Assembly: GCA_017541885.1 (NCBI GenBank)
Contig: JAFXYF010000005.1
Location: 114,939-178,938 of the forward strand
Direction of reading: 5' to 3'
DNA: 64,000 nt
Source of the DNA: Bacilli bacterium
GTDB taxonomy: Bacteria > Bacillota_I > Bacilli_A > RF39 > UBA660
Shown here: positions 52,381-60,265 of the stretch, in pieces
Numbering within the stretch: the first letter of the stretch is position 1
How the letters are laid out: every line of letters begins with the position of its first letter
The notes under the pieces: generated by a model
The model's database searches: none
Told to the model about the DNA's origin: nothing
The model's input: only the letters and a program-made list of their open reading frames with translations
Program-made: the position numbers and the translations under genes

Positions 52381-53517
52381 GTGTTAGACGAATATTTAAA
52401 TAGAGACGATGTTAAAAATTTTATTAAAGAATTAAAAAGTAGTCCAAAGTGTCTTGAAAAAAGTGTTCATGCAGACAGCAAATATGGCATGCAAATACAA
52501 AATGAACTAGCACTTTATCTGTTCTACGATATTATTCTAAAATATAAATTAATTATTGATGATCCTTTCTTATTCCCTGATTTTTTAAGTGGAGTAGAAA
52601 AGGTATTTAGAAAGATTGATGATTATGATGATGTTCATCTAGGTATTACTAAAATTCTTATTCGTTTAGTAGAAACAATACTAGAGATTAAAGATGAAGA
52701 TTCATCTGAAGCAAAAAGAGAAGTTATTAAATACTTCTATCAAAGTTATGTAGTTAATGGATATGTTTATCATGGATTTAGTACAACATATGAAGAATTT
52801 ATTAAAGGAAGAAATTTTATTCCTGAAAAATATCCAAATCACTATGCAAAAATATTAAGAGTAAAACAAATATTAGAAAATTATAAAATAAATTTAATTG
52901 ATAAAGATTTTAATTCAGATAGTGTAGGATTTACTGATGATTTTGTAATGGCTTGCCATTACTCTATATCTTCTCCAGGATACCTTTATCAATTATTAGT
53001 AAGAAACGATAAGGACAGGGATCTTTATCTAAAACAAGATTACAATGCTTTGATTAGCTCTTTGAAAAGGTTTATGAGTAATCATTCTATAAGTGGTAGT
53101 GATCAAAAAATTATTATTAAAACTGTAGAAGATGAATTATCTTTTCTTCATAGAGTTAAGAGAAGAGCTAGTATAATACTAGTAAAAAGAAATAGAGTTA
53201 TTAGTGATTCAGTTGGTAAATTAAGAGATTATTTAGATAGTGATAAAGACTTAATTGAGATTGTTGAACGTATATTAGTACCTAAGAATAATTGCATCTC
53301 TATTAATCAAACAATTCGTTATGGAGAGTATCAATTATTAGGACTTGAAGATTACTATGATGTAGAAGATGTAGTTAAAGAGGAAAAGACTTATAGAGCT
53401 CCATCATTACAATTTGCTAATTCGTATGGAGTTGTTTCTATTTTATTAATAGTTGGATCTTTATTAATTACATTTGGAGTTATAGTTAGTATTATTATGA
53501 TTCTTAGGGGGATGTAA
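52381..53517 (+). CDS. Unknown tail-anchored protein between priA and fmt
   Basis: A 378-residue protein starting at GTG 52381, after a strong GGGAGGTGAT site. It is mostly helical and soluble with one C-terminal membrane helix (about 352-374, VVSILLIVGSLLITFGVIVSI). A mid-protein block reads VNGYVYHGFSTTYEEFIKGR, which superficially recalls ADP-ribosyltransferase-type substrate pockets but lacks other marks. The family is not recognised. It is followed by fmt after 3 bases, so it is tightly operonic. Confidence 0.65.
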   Translation: MLDEYLNRDDVKNFIKELKSSPKCLEKSVHADSKYGMQIQNELALYLFYDIILKYKLIIDDPFLFPDFLSGVEKVFRKIDDYDDVHLGITKILIRLVETILEIKDEDSSEAKREVIKYFYQSYVVNGYVYHGFSTTYEEFIKGRNFIPEKYPNHYAKILRVKQILENYKINLIDKDFNSDSVGFTDDFVMACHYSISSPGYLYQLLVRNDKDRDLYLKQDYNALISSLKRFMSNHSISGSDQKIIIKTVEDELSFLHRVKRRASIILVKRNRVISDSVGKLRDYLDSDKDLIEIVERILVPKNNCISINQTIRYGEYQLLGLEDYYDVEDVVKEEKTYRAPSLQFANSYGVVSILLIVGSLLITFGVIVSIIMILRGM

Positions 53518-53520
53518 TAA

Positions 53521-54453
53521 ATGAGAATAGTATTTATGGGAACTCCTGATTTTGCAGTTAATGTATTACAGGGGTTAATTGATAATTATAGAGATGATAT
53601 TGTAGGAGTTGTTAGTCAACCTGATAAATTAGTTGGAAGACATCAAGTTCTTACTCCTACACCAATTAAACAACTTGCGATGAAATATAATATACCGGTA
53701 TTACAACCTGAAAAGATTAGAAAAGATTTTCAAGGTTTATTAGACTTAAAACCTGATATTATTATTACTTGTGCTTATGGACAAATTATTCCTAAAGAAG
53801 TTTTAGATTGTCCTAGACTTGGATGTATTAATGTACATGGATCTTTACTTCCTAAACTTAGAGGTGGAGCTCCAATACATAAAGCAATAATTGATGATTA
53901 TAAAGTTACTGGTATTACTATTATGTATATGGATGTTGGAATGGATACTGGAGATATGATTTCTAAAGTAGAAGTTCCAATACTTGATAGTGATAATTTA
54001 GAGAGTTTACATGATAAATTAAGTGAAGCTGGTACTAAGTTATTACTTGAGACTCTTCCTAGTATTTTAGATGGTATAAATAGTCGTGAGAAACAAAATG
54101 AAGATGAAGTAACATTTGCTTATAATATTAAAAGAGAAGAAGAGCATGTTGATTTTAATAAAACAAGTAGAGAAGTATTTAATTTAATAAGAGGACTTTG
54201 TCCTATTCCATCTGCTAACGTTATATTTAATGGAGAAGAAATGAAAGTATATAGTAGTACTATATCTACTAATAAATATAATGGTAAGTGTGGAGAAATA
54301 GTTGATGTAACTAAAGAAGGTATTGTTGTTAAGACTTGTGACGGAGCAATTGTTTTAACAAGTATTAAACCTTTTGGTAAGAAAAGAATGGATGCTTCTA
54401 GTTATGTTAATGGAGTTGGAGCTAAGAATCTTATAGGTAAGGTGTTTGAATAG
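53521..54453 (+). CDS. fmt: Fmt, methionyl-tRNA formyltransferase
   Basis: A 310-residue enzyme that formylates initiator Met-tRNA using 10-formyl-THF. The N-terminal RIVFMGTPDFAVNVLQGL, the catalytic loop NVHGSLLPKLRGGAPIHKAI (SLLPKxRG with Asn, His and the later DxGxDTGDM) and a C-terminal OB-like domain are visible. Unlike in B. subtilis, def is not upstream and rsmB is not downstream. It overlaps the next gene by one base (TAGTG). Confidence 0.95.
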   Translation: MRIVFMGTPDFAVNVLQGLIDNYRDDIVGVVSQPDKLVGRHQVLTPTPIKQLAMKYNIPVLQPEKIRKDFQGLLDLKPDIIITCAYGQIIPKEVLDCPRLGCINVHGSLLPKLRGGAPIHKAIIDDYKVTGITIMYMDVGMDTGDMISKVEVPILDSDNLESLHDKLSEAGTKLLLETLPSILDGINSREKQNEDEVTFAYNIKREEEHVDFNKTSREVFNLIRGLCPIPSANVIFNGEEMKVYSSTISTNKYNGKCGEIVDVTKEGIVVKTCDGAIVLTSIKPFGKKRMDASSYVNGVGAKNLIGKVFE

Positions 54454-55154
54454 TGAAAGATTTTCTAGAAAAAATAAAATCAAATAATAAAGATGGAGAA
54501 GAAGTTAGTACGCAAAAAACAATTGTGTTTTTTGCTTTTTATGTTGTCTTTTTCATTGTAGTATTTTGTGTTATTTTTCTAGGAGGAAAGAAAGATTATT
54601 TAAAACAAGAATATGAACCTGGAAATAATGTGTATGAGCCTGGTATAGGTAATACTAATTTTGTGTTTGATTATAAAGTAACTTTAAATGGTGTATTACA
54701 TGATTACTATGGTAAGAGATATGGTAATGTAGAAGCTTTTAAATATAATAACTTTGATTATTATTTTGATGGAGAACAATTTTTAGTTAATAAAGATACA
54801 TGGATTAAAACAGATAATCCATATGTTTATTATGAATTTCTTAATTTAGAGAAAATATCTCTATTATTACAAAATATAACATATATGAATGAGAAAGAAT
54901 TGGATAATGGAGATGTTGAATTATATTATTTAGTTTCTAGTAATACAATTAATCAGGATTTATATGGAAATAATACTGATTATGATGAGGAACCTGACTC
55001 AATCACTGTATTAGTTGGTGATAATAATATTAAAAAAATAACATATAAGTTAGATCATTTTTGTAGTCATAGAGATAATTGTAAGAGTCTTATGATTGAG
55101 ATGAATTTTGAAATGTATGGTAGTGTATCAGAAATAGATAATCCAATTGGGTAG
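54453..55154 (+). CDS. Unknown single-pass membrane protein
   Basis: A 233-residue protein starting at GTG, overlapping the fmt stop by one base. A membrane segment (about 25-45, IVFFAFYVVFFIVVFCVIFLGG) is followed by an extracellular beta-rich region with many Tyr and Asn (NNFDYYFDGEQFLVNKDTW). The family is not recognised. It takes the place of rsmB in the otherwise conserved order. A terminator closes this part of the operon. Confidence 0.65.
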   Translation: MKDFLEKIKSNNKDGEEVSTQKTIVFFAFYVVFFIVVFCVIFLGGKKDYLKQEYEPGNNVYEPGIGNTNFVFDYKVTLNGVLHDYYGKRYGNVEAFKYNNFDYYFDGEQFLVNKDTWIKTDNPYVYYEFLNLEKISLLLQNITYMNEKELDNGDVELYYLVSSNTINQDLYGNNTDYDEEPDSITVLVGDNNIKKITYKLDHFCSHRDNCKSLMIEMNFEMYGSVSEIDNPIG

Positions 55155-55166
55155 ATTATCTTTTTT
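55136..55166 (+). terminator. Terminator before rlmN
   Basis: AGATAATC (55136-55143) pairs with GATTATCT (55154-55161), followed by T residues. It overlaps the end of the preceding gene. Confidence 0.8.
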
Positions 55167-55174
55167 GCATTATA

Positions 55175-55183
55175 TGGTATAAT
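55175..55183 (+). promoter_or_regulatory. Extended -10 promoter for rlmN
   Basis: TGGTATAAT is a perfect extended -10 (TGnTATAAT) with no clear -35. It restarts transcription for rlmN-prpC-prkC. Confidence 0.5.
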
Positions 55184-55202
55184 TTGAATGGAAGTGAAGT
55201 AC

Positions 55203-56225
55203 ATGAAAAATATTTATAATTTAACGTTAGAAGAAATGGAAAATTATTTTTTAGAACATGATTCTAAAAAGTTTCATGCCTTACAATTATTTTTATGGTT
55301 ATATGATAAAAGAGTAGAGTCATATGAAGAGATGTCTAATATTAAAAAAGAAATGTTGGATAATTTAAAAAAGGACTTTTCTATTGAACGTTTAAAAATA
55401 GTTGATGTTCAAGAAGATGAGGATGTTAATAAGTACTTATTTGAACTTTATGATGGAGAACATATAGAAGCTGTTTTAATGAGACATGATTATGGAAATA
55501 GTATATGTGTATCTAGTCAAGTTGGATGTAATATGGGCTGTAAGTTTTGTGAATCTGGTAGAAGAAAAAAAGTACGTAACTTAGAGACTTATGAAATGGT
55601 ATTACAAATACTTATGATTGAAAAACTATTAGGTGAGAGAATTAGTCATGTTGTAGTTATGGGTATTGGAGAACCTTTTGATAATTATGATAATTTAATT
55701 AATTTCTTTAAGATTATTAATCATCCTAAAGGATTAGCTATTGGAGCTAGACATATTACTGTTAGTACTTGTGGAATTGTTCCTAAAATATTAGAATTTA
55801 GTGATTTTCCATTACAAATAAATTTAGCTGTGAGCTTACATGCTCCTAATAATTTTATTAGAGATCAAATTATGCCTATTAATAAAGTTTATCCTATAGA
55901 GAAAGTAATGGAAGCTTTAAAAATATATTTAGTTAAGACTAATAGAAGACTTACTTTTGAATATATTTTACTTAAAGATATTAATGATACTGATAGATGT
56001 GCTGAAGAACTATCTAAACTTGTTAGAGGAATGAACTGTTATATAAATTTAATTCCTTATAATGAGACTGATAATTTGAATTTTCAACGTTCAAATACTA
56101 TTCAAATTATGAAGTTTTATGATATACTTAAAAAGAATAATATTGGTGTAACAATACGAAGAGAGTTCGGTGGTAATATAAGCGCCGCTTGTGGACAACT
56201 TAGAAGTAAGAAGGAGGAATTATGA
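55203..56225 (+). CDS. rlmN: RlmN, 23S rRNA/tRNA adenine-C2 methyltransferase
   Basis: A 340-residue radical-SAM methyltransferase that modifies A2503 of 23S rRNA. The cluster cysteines are C109, C113 and C116 (GCNMGCKFCES). The C-terminal catalytic Cys is in SAACGQLR. Substrate blocks GIGEPFDNYDN and LAVSLHAPNN are intact. The start at 55203 is preferred, because the upstream ATG at 55188 is part of the ribosome-site region. It overlaps prpC by 4 bases. Confidence 0.94.
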   Translation: MKNIYNLTLEEMENYFLEHDSKKFHALQLFLWLYDKRVESYEEMSNIKKEMLDNLKKDFSIERLKIVDVQEDEDVNKYLFELYDGEHIEAVLMRHDYGNSICVSSQVGCNMGCKFCESGRRKKVRNLETYEMVLQILMIEKLLGERISHVVVMGIGEPFDNYDNLINFFKIINHPKGLAIGARHITVSTCGIVPKILEFSDFPLQINLAVSLHAPNNFIRDQIMPINKVYPIEKVMEALKIYLVKTNRRLTFEYILLKDINDTDRCAEELSKLVRGMNCYINLIPYNETDNLNFQRSNTIQIMKFYDILKKNNIGVTIRREFGGNISAACGQLRSKKEEL

Positions 56226-56968
56226 AAACTTTTTATTTAACAGATTCTGGAAAAGTAAGGGATCATAATGAAGATAGTGTTACGATTGTTAATAATGAAG
56301 AAGGAAATTACTTAATGGCTATTGCTGATGGAATGGGAGGACATTCTGCTGGTGAGGTTGCAAGTAATATTGCTATTGGTTATTTAGGAAGACATTTTCA
56401 AGATACATTTCATAATATGACAAAGGTAGATGCGGTAAATTGGATTAGAGATGCGGTAAATGAAATTAATTCGTTAATCTTTGAACATGAAAAGACTCAT
56501 CCTGAGAGTAAGGGTATGGGTACTACACTAGTTATGGCTATTCTTACAAAAGAATATTTACTATTTGGTAATGTAGGAGATTCAAGTGGATTTGTTATGA
56601 AGGATAATAATCTTCATAAAGTAACTTATGATCATACATTAGTAAATCTACTTGTTAGTGCTGGAGAACTTACAAGAGAAGAAGCTAGTGTTCATCCTAA
56701 AAAGAATGTATTAATGAAAGCTTTAGGTGCAACAACTGAGGTTGATGTTGATATATTTGATTGTGATATGGATATATCTGAAATATTACTTTCTAGTGAC
56801 GGTTTAACTGGTATGCTTGATAGAGAAGGTATTGAAAAAGTTCTATTAAGTGAAGGTAGCGTTGAAGAGAAAGTTCAAAAATTAATTAAAAAGGCTAATA
56901 ATAGGGGTGGCACAGATAATATTTCGGTTGCTTATTTAGTTCGTACTGAAGAAGGTGAAGACGAGTGA
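56222..56968 (+). CDS. prpC: PrpC, PP2C Ser/Thr phosphatase
   Basis: A 248-residue metal-dependent phosphatase that reverses PrkC phosphorylation. Metal ligands are visible in VRDHNEDSV, AIADGMGGHSAGE, LLSSDGLTG and GGTDNISVAYL. The length is standard. It overlaps rlmN at the start and prkC at the end: GTGA carries both the prkC GTG and the prpC TGA, with a TAA immediately after. In this organism the partner kinase gene is split by a stop codon. Confidence 0.95.
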   Translation: MKTFYLTDSGKVRDHNEDSVTIVNNEEGNYLMAIADGMGGHSAGEVASNIAIGYLGRHFQDTFHNMTKVDAVNWIRDAVNEINSLIFEHEKTHPESKGMGTTLVMAILTKEYLLFGNVGDSSGFVMKDNNLHKVTYDHTLVNLLVSAGELTREEASVHPKKNVLMKALGATTEVDVDIFDCDMDISEILLSSDGLTGMLDREGIEKVLLSEGSVEEKVQKLIKKANNRGGTDNISVAYLVRTEEGEDE

Positions 56969-57888
56969 TAACAAAGGGGCAAAAAATAAATGACCGTTAT
57001 GAAATTATACGATCAATTGGTGAAGGTGGTATGGCTAATGTTTATCTAGGATATGATACTATTCTAGATAGAAATGTTGCTATTAAGGTACTACGTGGAG
57101 ATCTATCAAATGATGAAAAATTTGTAAGAAGATTTCAAAGAGAAGCTTTATCTGCATCATCTCTTGCACATCCTAATATTGTAGAAATGTATGATGTTGG
57201 AGAAGACGATGGAACATATTACATTGTAATGGAGTATGTTGAGGGTAAAACATTAAAACAATTATTAAAGAAAAGAGGAACATTAACTCTTTCAGAAGCA
57301 ATCGATATTATGAGCCAGTTAACTGATGGTATGGCTCACGCTCATGATTCTTATATAATTCATAGAGATTTAAAACCTCAAAATATTATGATTAAAGATG
57401 ATGGGCAAATTAAGATTACAGATTTTGGTATTGCGATGGCATTAAATGCTACTCAACTTACTCAAACTAATTCTGTAATGGGATCAGTACATTATTTACC
57501 TCCTGAACAAGCAAGTGGTAAAGGTTGTACTATTAAGAGTGATATTTACTCTATGGGTATTATTTTCTATGAATTACTAAGTGGATCTTTACCATTTAGA
57601 GGAGATAATGCAGTAGAGATAGCATTAAAACATATGAGAGAACCTCTTCCTAGTTTAAGAGAGGATCATCCTGAGATTCCTCAGAGTATTGAGAATATTA
57701 TTAGAAGAGCAACTGCTAAAAATCCTAAGAACAGATATGAAACTGCTAGAGAAATGCATGAAGATTTATTAACTGCTTTAGATGATGAAAGAATGAATGA
57801 GGAACCTCTTCAATATAAATATCCTGAAAATGAAAATGAAGGAAAGAAAGCTAAAGTAGCAGTTCCTAAAGAAGAAAATGCTGATTGA
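56965..57888 (+). CDS. prkC: PrkC kinase-domain part, ending at an in-frame TGA
   Basis: 307 residues with a complete Hanks-type kinase: glycine loop GEGGMANVYLG (19-29), K41, HRDLKPQN (133-140), DFG (153-155), an activation loop with TQTNSVMGSVHY, then LPPEQASG. It starts at GTG in the prpC stop. The frame ends at TGA (57886-57888) in the cytoplasmic linker. The same frame then continues without interruption for 288 codons through the membrane helix and PASTA domains. A truncated product would be a soluble kinase. Confidence 0.88.
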   Translation: MITKGQKINDRYEIIRSIGEGGMANVYLGYDTILDRNVAIKVLRGDLSNDEKFVRRFQREALSASSLAHPNIVEMYDVGEDDGTYYIVMEYVEGKTLKQLLKKRGTLTLSEAIDIMSQLTDGMAHAHDSYIIHRDLKPQNIMIKDDGQIKITDFGIAMALNATQLTQTNSVMGSVHYLPPEQASGKGCTIKSDIYSMGIIFYELLSGSLPFRGDNAVEIALKHMREPLPSLREDHPEIPQSIENIIRRATAKNPKNRYETAREMHEDLLTALDDERMNEEPLQYKYPENENEGKKAKVAVPKEENAD

Positions 57889-58752
57889 AAAGAAGCTACT
57901 GAAGAGACTGATAAAAAGAAGAAGGTTAAAGCTGAAGCTAAGGATGTAAAAGAAGAAGATAAAAAAGACGATGATGATGAAGAATTATTTGATAAGAAGA
58001 ATAAGATCATTATTATTATTCTAGCAGTTATCTTTGTTCTAATTTTACTTGCAGTATGCTTTGTATTCTTAGTTATGCCATCACTTACAAGTACTAAGTC
58101 TGCTTTAGTACCTGATTGTGAAGGTAAGAAAGTTAGTTCTTGTGAGAAGATGTTACTAGATGCTGGATTTGAAGTGGCAACTAAGATTGAAAATATTGAA
58201 TCATCAATTATTAAGAAAAATTTAGTTGTTAAGACTGATCCAGAAGCTGGACGTAGTATTAAACAGGGAACAACAATTACAATTTATAAATCTATTGGAG
58301 AAGAAGTTGTAGTTATTGAGGATTATACTGGTAGAAATGCTACTGATGTTAAAAAAATATTAGAAGAAAAACAAATAGAAGTTACAGTTCGTAAGAAAGA
58401 TCCTGAAGATAAAGATAAAAAATATGAAGAAGATGAAATTATTGATCAAAGTATTGCGAAGGGTAGTGAATTAAAGAAAGGTGAATCTATTATTCTTTAT
58501 GTAGCAAATAATGAAGAGAAGTTCCCTGACTTTATTGGAGAAGGATACTCATTAGATGATATCAAAGCTTTCTGTACTGAATTTGAACTTAATTGTTCAT
58601 TTGTAGAAGAAGAGACTGATACTTATCCTGAAGGAAAGATTTTCTATCAATCTAGAAAAGCAGATACTGTAGTCGCAAGAGGATCAAATTTAACTGTAAA
58701 AATTGCTATTAAACCTAAACCAAAACCTGAAGAGGAAGAGGATGGAGAATAA
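57889..58752 (+). CDS. PrkC membrane and PASTA part, downstream of the TGA
   Basis: A 287-codon continuation. A charged linker (KEATEETDKKKK onward, then DDDDEELFDKKN) leads to a membrane helix (IIIIILAVIFVLILLAV, about 58014-58070) and three extracellular PASTA domains (about 58095-58310, 58311-58510 and 58511-58725) that bind muropeptides. No good ribosome site and start is present at its 5' end; the first internal ATG (58075) lies at the outer end of the membrane helix. Without readthrough this part is probably not made. Confidence 0.75.
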   Translation, partial: KEATEETDKKKKVKAEAKDVKEEDKKDDDDEELFDKKNKIIIIILAVIFVLILLAVCFVFLVMPSLTSTKSALVPDCEGKKVSSCEKMLLDAGFEVATKIENIESSIIKKNLVVKTDPEAGRSIKQGTTITIYKSIGEEVVVIEDYTGRNATDVKKILEEKQIEVTVRKKDPEDKDKKYEEDEIIDQSIAKGSELKKGESIILYVANNEEKFPDFIGEGYSLDDIKAFCTEFELNCSFVEEETDTYPEGKIFYQSRKADTVVARGSNLTVKIAIKPKPKPEEEEDGE

Positions 58753-58769
58753 TAGTATACGGGGGATAT

Positions 58770-59609
58770 ATGAAAGGACAAATTGTTAAAATTAGTAGTG
58801 ATTTACATTTTGTTAGTTATGAAAACAATATTTATCCTTGTAAATGTAGAGGTATATTTAGAAAAGAACACATTGTTCCTGTAGTAGGGGACTATGTTCT
58901 TTTTCGTAAGGATGAAAAGATTATTGATGAAGTGTGTCCTAGAAAAAATGTATTTAATAGACCTAAGGTAAGTAATATAGATCAAGCTTTTTTGATTACT
59001 AGTTTGAAATTACCTGATTTTTCATTAAATTTATTAGATAAGTTTATTTCTTTAATGGAGATTAATAATGTTAAACCAATAATATGTATTACTAAGAGTG
59101 ATTTATTAGAAGAATCTGAATTAGAAGAAATTAAGAAATTATTAGAATATTATGAATCTATTGGATATATGGTAATTTATAATACTGAACTAGAAAGAAT
59201 CAAAGAATTACTTAAGAATAAGACTAGTGTATTTACTGGTCAAACTGGGGCAGGAAAAAGTACTTTGTTAAATAAACTTAATCCTAATTGGAATCTTGAA
59301 GTAGGAGATGTTTCTCTTGCATTAGGAAGAGGTAAACATACTACTAGAGTTGTTGAATTATTTGAGTTCTTTGGTGGAAAAATAATGGATACTCCTGGAT
59401 TTTCCTCATTAGAATTATCTAATTATTCTAAAGAACAAATAAGAGATTCATTTATAGAATTTAAAAACTATCCTTGCCTTTTTAAAGATTGCATGCACAC
59501 AAAAGAAGAAGAATGTGTGGTCAAAAAGGAAGTTTTAGAGAATAATATATTAGAGAGTAGATATCTCAATTATTTGAATTTTATAGGAGAGGATGTCCAT
59601 GAAAATTAG
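58770..59609 (+). CDS. rsgA: RsgA, ribosome small-subunit-dependent GTPase
   Basis: A 279-residue circularly permuted GTPase that checks 30S maturation. The OB domain (about 1-65) is followed by G4 CITKSDLLEE, then G1 GQTGAGKSTLLNKL, then G3 DTPGFSS, the permuted order. The zinc site has CLFKDCMHTKEEECVV. GTG/ATG alternatives are not needed: the ATG at 58770 follows GGGGGATA. It overlaps rpe by 11 bases. The order prkC-rsgA-rpe is conserved in Bacilli. Confidence 0.95.
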   Translation: MKGQIVKISSDLHFVSYENNIYPCKCRGIFRKEHIVPVVGDYVLFRKDEKIIDEVCPRKNVFNRPKVSNIDQAFLITSLKLPDFSLNLLDKFISLMEINNVKPIICITKSDLLEESELEEIKKLLEYYESIGYMVIYNTELERIKELLKNKTSVFTGQTGAGKSTLLNKLNPNWNLEVGDVSLALGRGKHTTRVVELFEFFGGKIMDTPGFSSLELSNYSKEQIRDSFIEFKNYPCLFKDCMHTKEEECVVKKEVLENNILESRYLNYLNFIGEDVHEN

Positions 59610-60240
59610 TGCATCATTTTTAAGTAGTAAAGATGTTCCTAATGATTTAAGAAAATTAGATCAAACTGATGTAGATTACGTACATTTAGATTTTATGGAT
59701 GGTAGATTTGTACCTAATAAGACTATGCCTTTTAGTGAAATGAAACATATTGGTGAATTTACTAATAAAAGATTAGATATTCATTTAATGGTACAAGAAC
59801 CATCTAAATATATTCCTTATTTTGCAGAACTTAATGCAGAATATATTACTTTTCATGTTGAAGTAGAGGAAGATATTTTAAAAGATTTAGAAATGATAAA
59901 GAATTATTCTATTAAATGTGGATTAGCAATTAAACCAAATACTAAAGTATCTAGTTTAGTTCCTTATTTACCTTTTATAGATGAGATAATTATTATGAGT
60001 GTTGAACCTGGAATGGGTGGACAAGAATTTATTCCAGAGACTGTAAATAAAATTAGAGAGGTAAGAGCTTTACTTAATTCTTACCCAGTTAATTGTATTA
60101 TTAATGTAGATGGTGGTGTTTCTGATAAGACTATTAGTCTATGTAAAGAGGCTGATATGGTTGTTTCTGGAAGTTATATAGTTAATAGCTCTGACTTCCA
60201 AGAAAAAATAACTAGTTTAAGAAACATTTCTATGTTATAA
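59599..60240 (+). CDS. rpe: Ribulose-phosphate 3-epimerase
   Basis: A 213-residue TIM-barrel enzyme that interconverts ribulose 5-phosphate and xylulose 5-phosphate in the pentose phosphate pathway. Metal and catalytic residues lie in DVDYVHLDFMDGRFVPN, LDIHLMVQEP, IIMSVEPGMGGQ and NVDGGVSDKT. ISASFLSSKD at the N-terminus replaces the common PSILSAD. It is slightly shorter than E. coli Rpe. The start at 59599 follows GAGAGGATG inside the rsgA end. Confidence 0.94.
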   Translation: MKISASFLSSKDVPNDLRKLDQTDVDYVHLDFMDGRFVPNKTMPFSEMKHIGEFTNKRLDIHLMVQEPSKYIPYFAELNAEYITFHVEVEEDILKDLEMIKNYSIKCGLAIKPNTKVSSLVPYLPFIDEIIIMSVEPGMGGQEFIPETVNKIREVRALLNSYPVNCIINVDGGVSDKTISLCKEADMVVSGSYIVNSSDFQEKITSLRNISML

Positions 60241-60265
60241 TCATTTTAGAATAGGAGTTGGTAGT

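Larger units (their letters stand above)
56965..58752 (+). pseudogene. prkC: Full-length prkC frame interrupted once by TGA (or recoded)
   Basis: The entire 596-codon frame encodes a normal PASTA kinase if codon 308 (TGA, 57886) is read through. Every other codon is sense, the downstream half is well conserved, and the total length fits PrkC. Single-base changes from GGA, AGA or CGA would give this TGA. Possible explanations are a recent nonsense mutation, a sequencing or assembly error, strain variation or readthrough. Since TGA is otherwise a normal stop here, code reassignment is unlikely. Confidence 0.75.

Noticed and set aside
56965..58752. Use of genetic code 4 (TGA = Trp) to explain the prkC interruption
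   Set aside because: Tryptophan is consistently TGG in serS, cotE and other genes, many genes end in TGA at sensible places (ATGA overlaps at 39278 and 41584), and only one internal TGA is seen in 64 kb.
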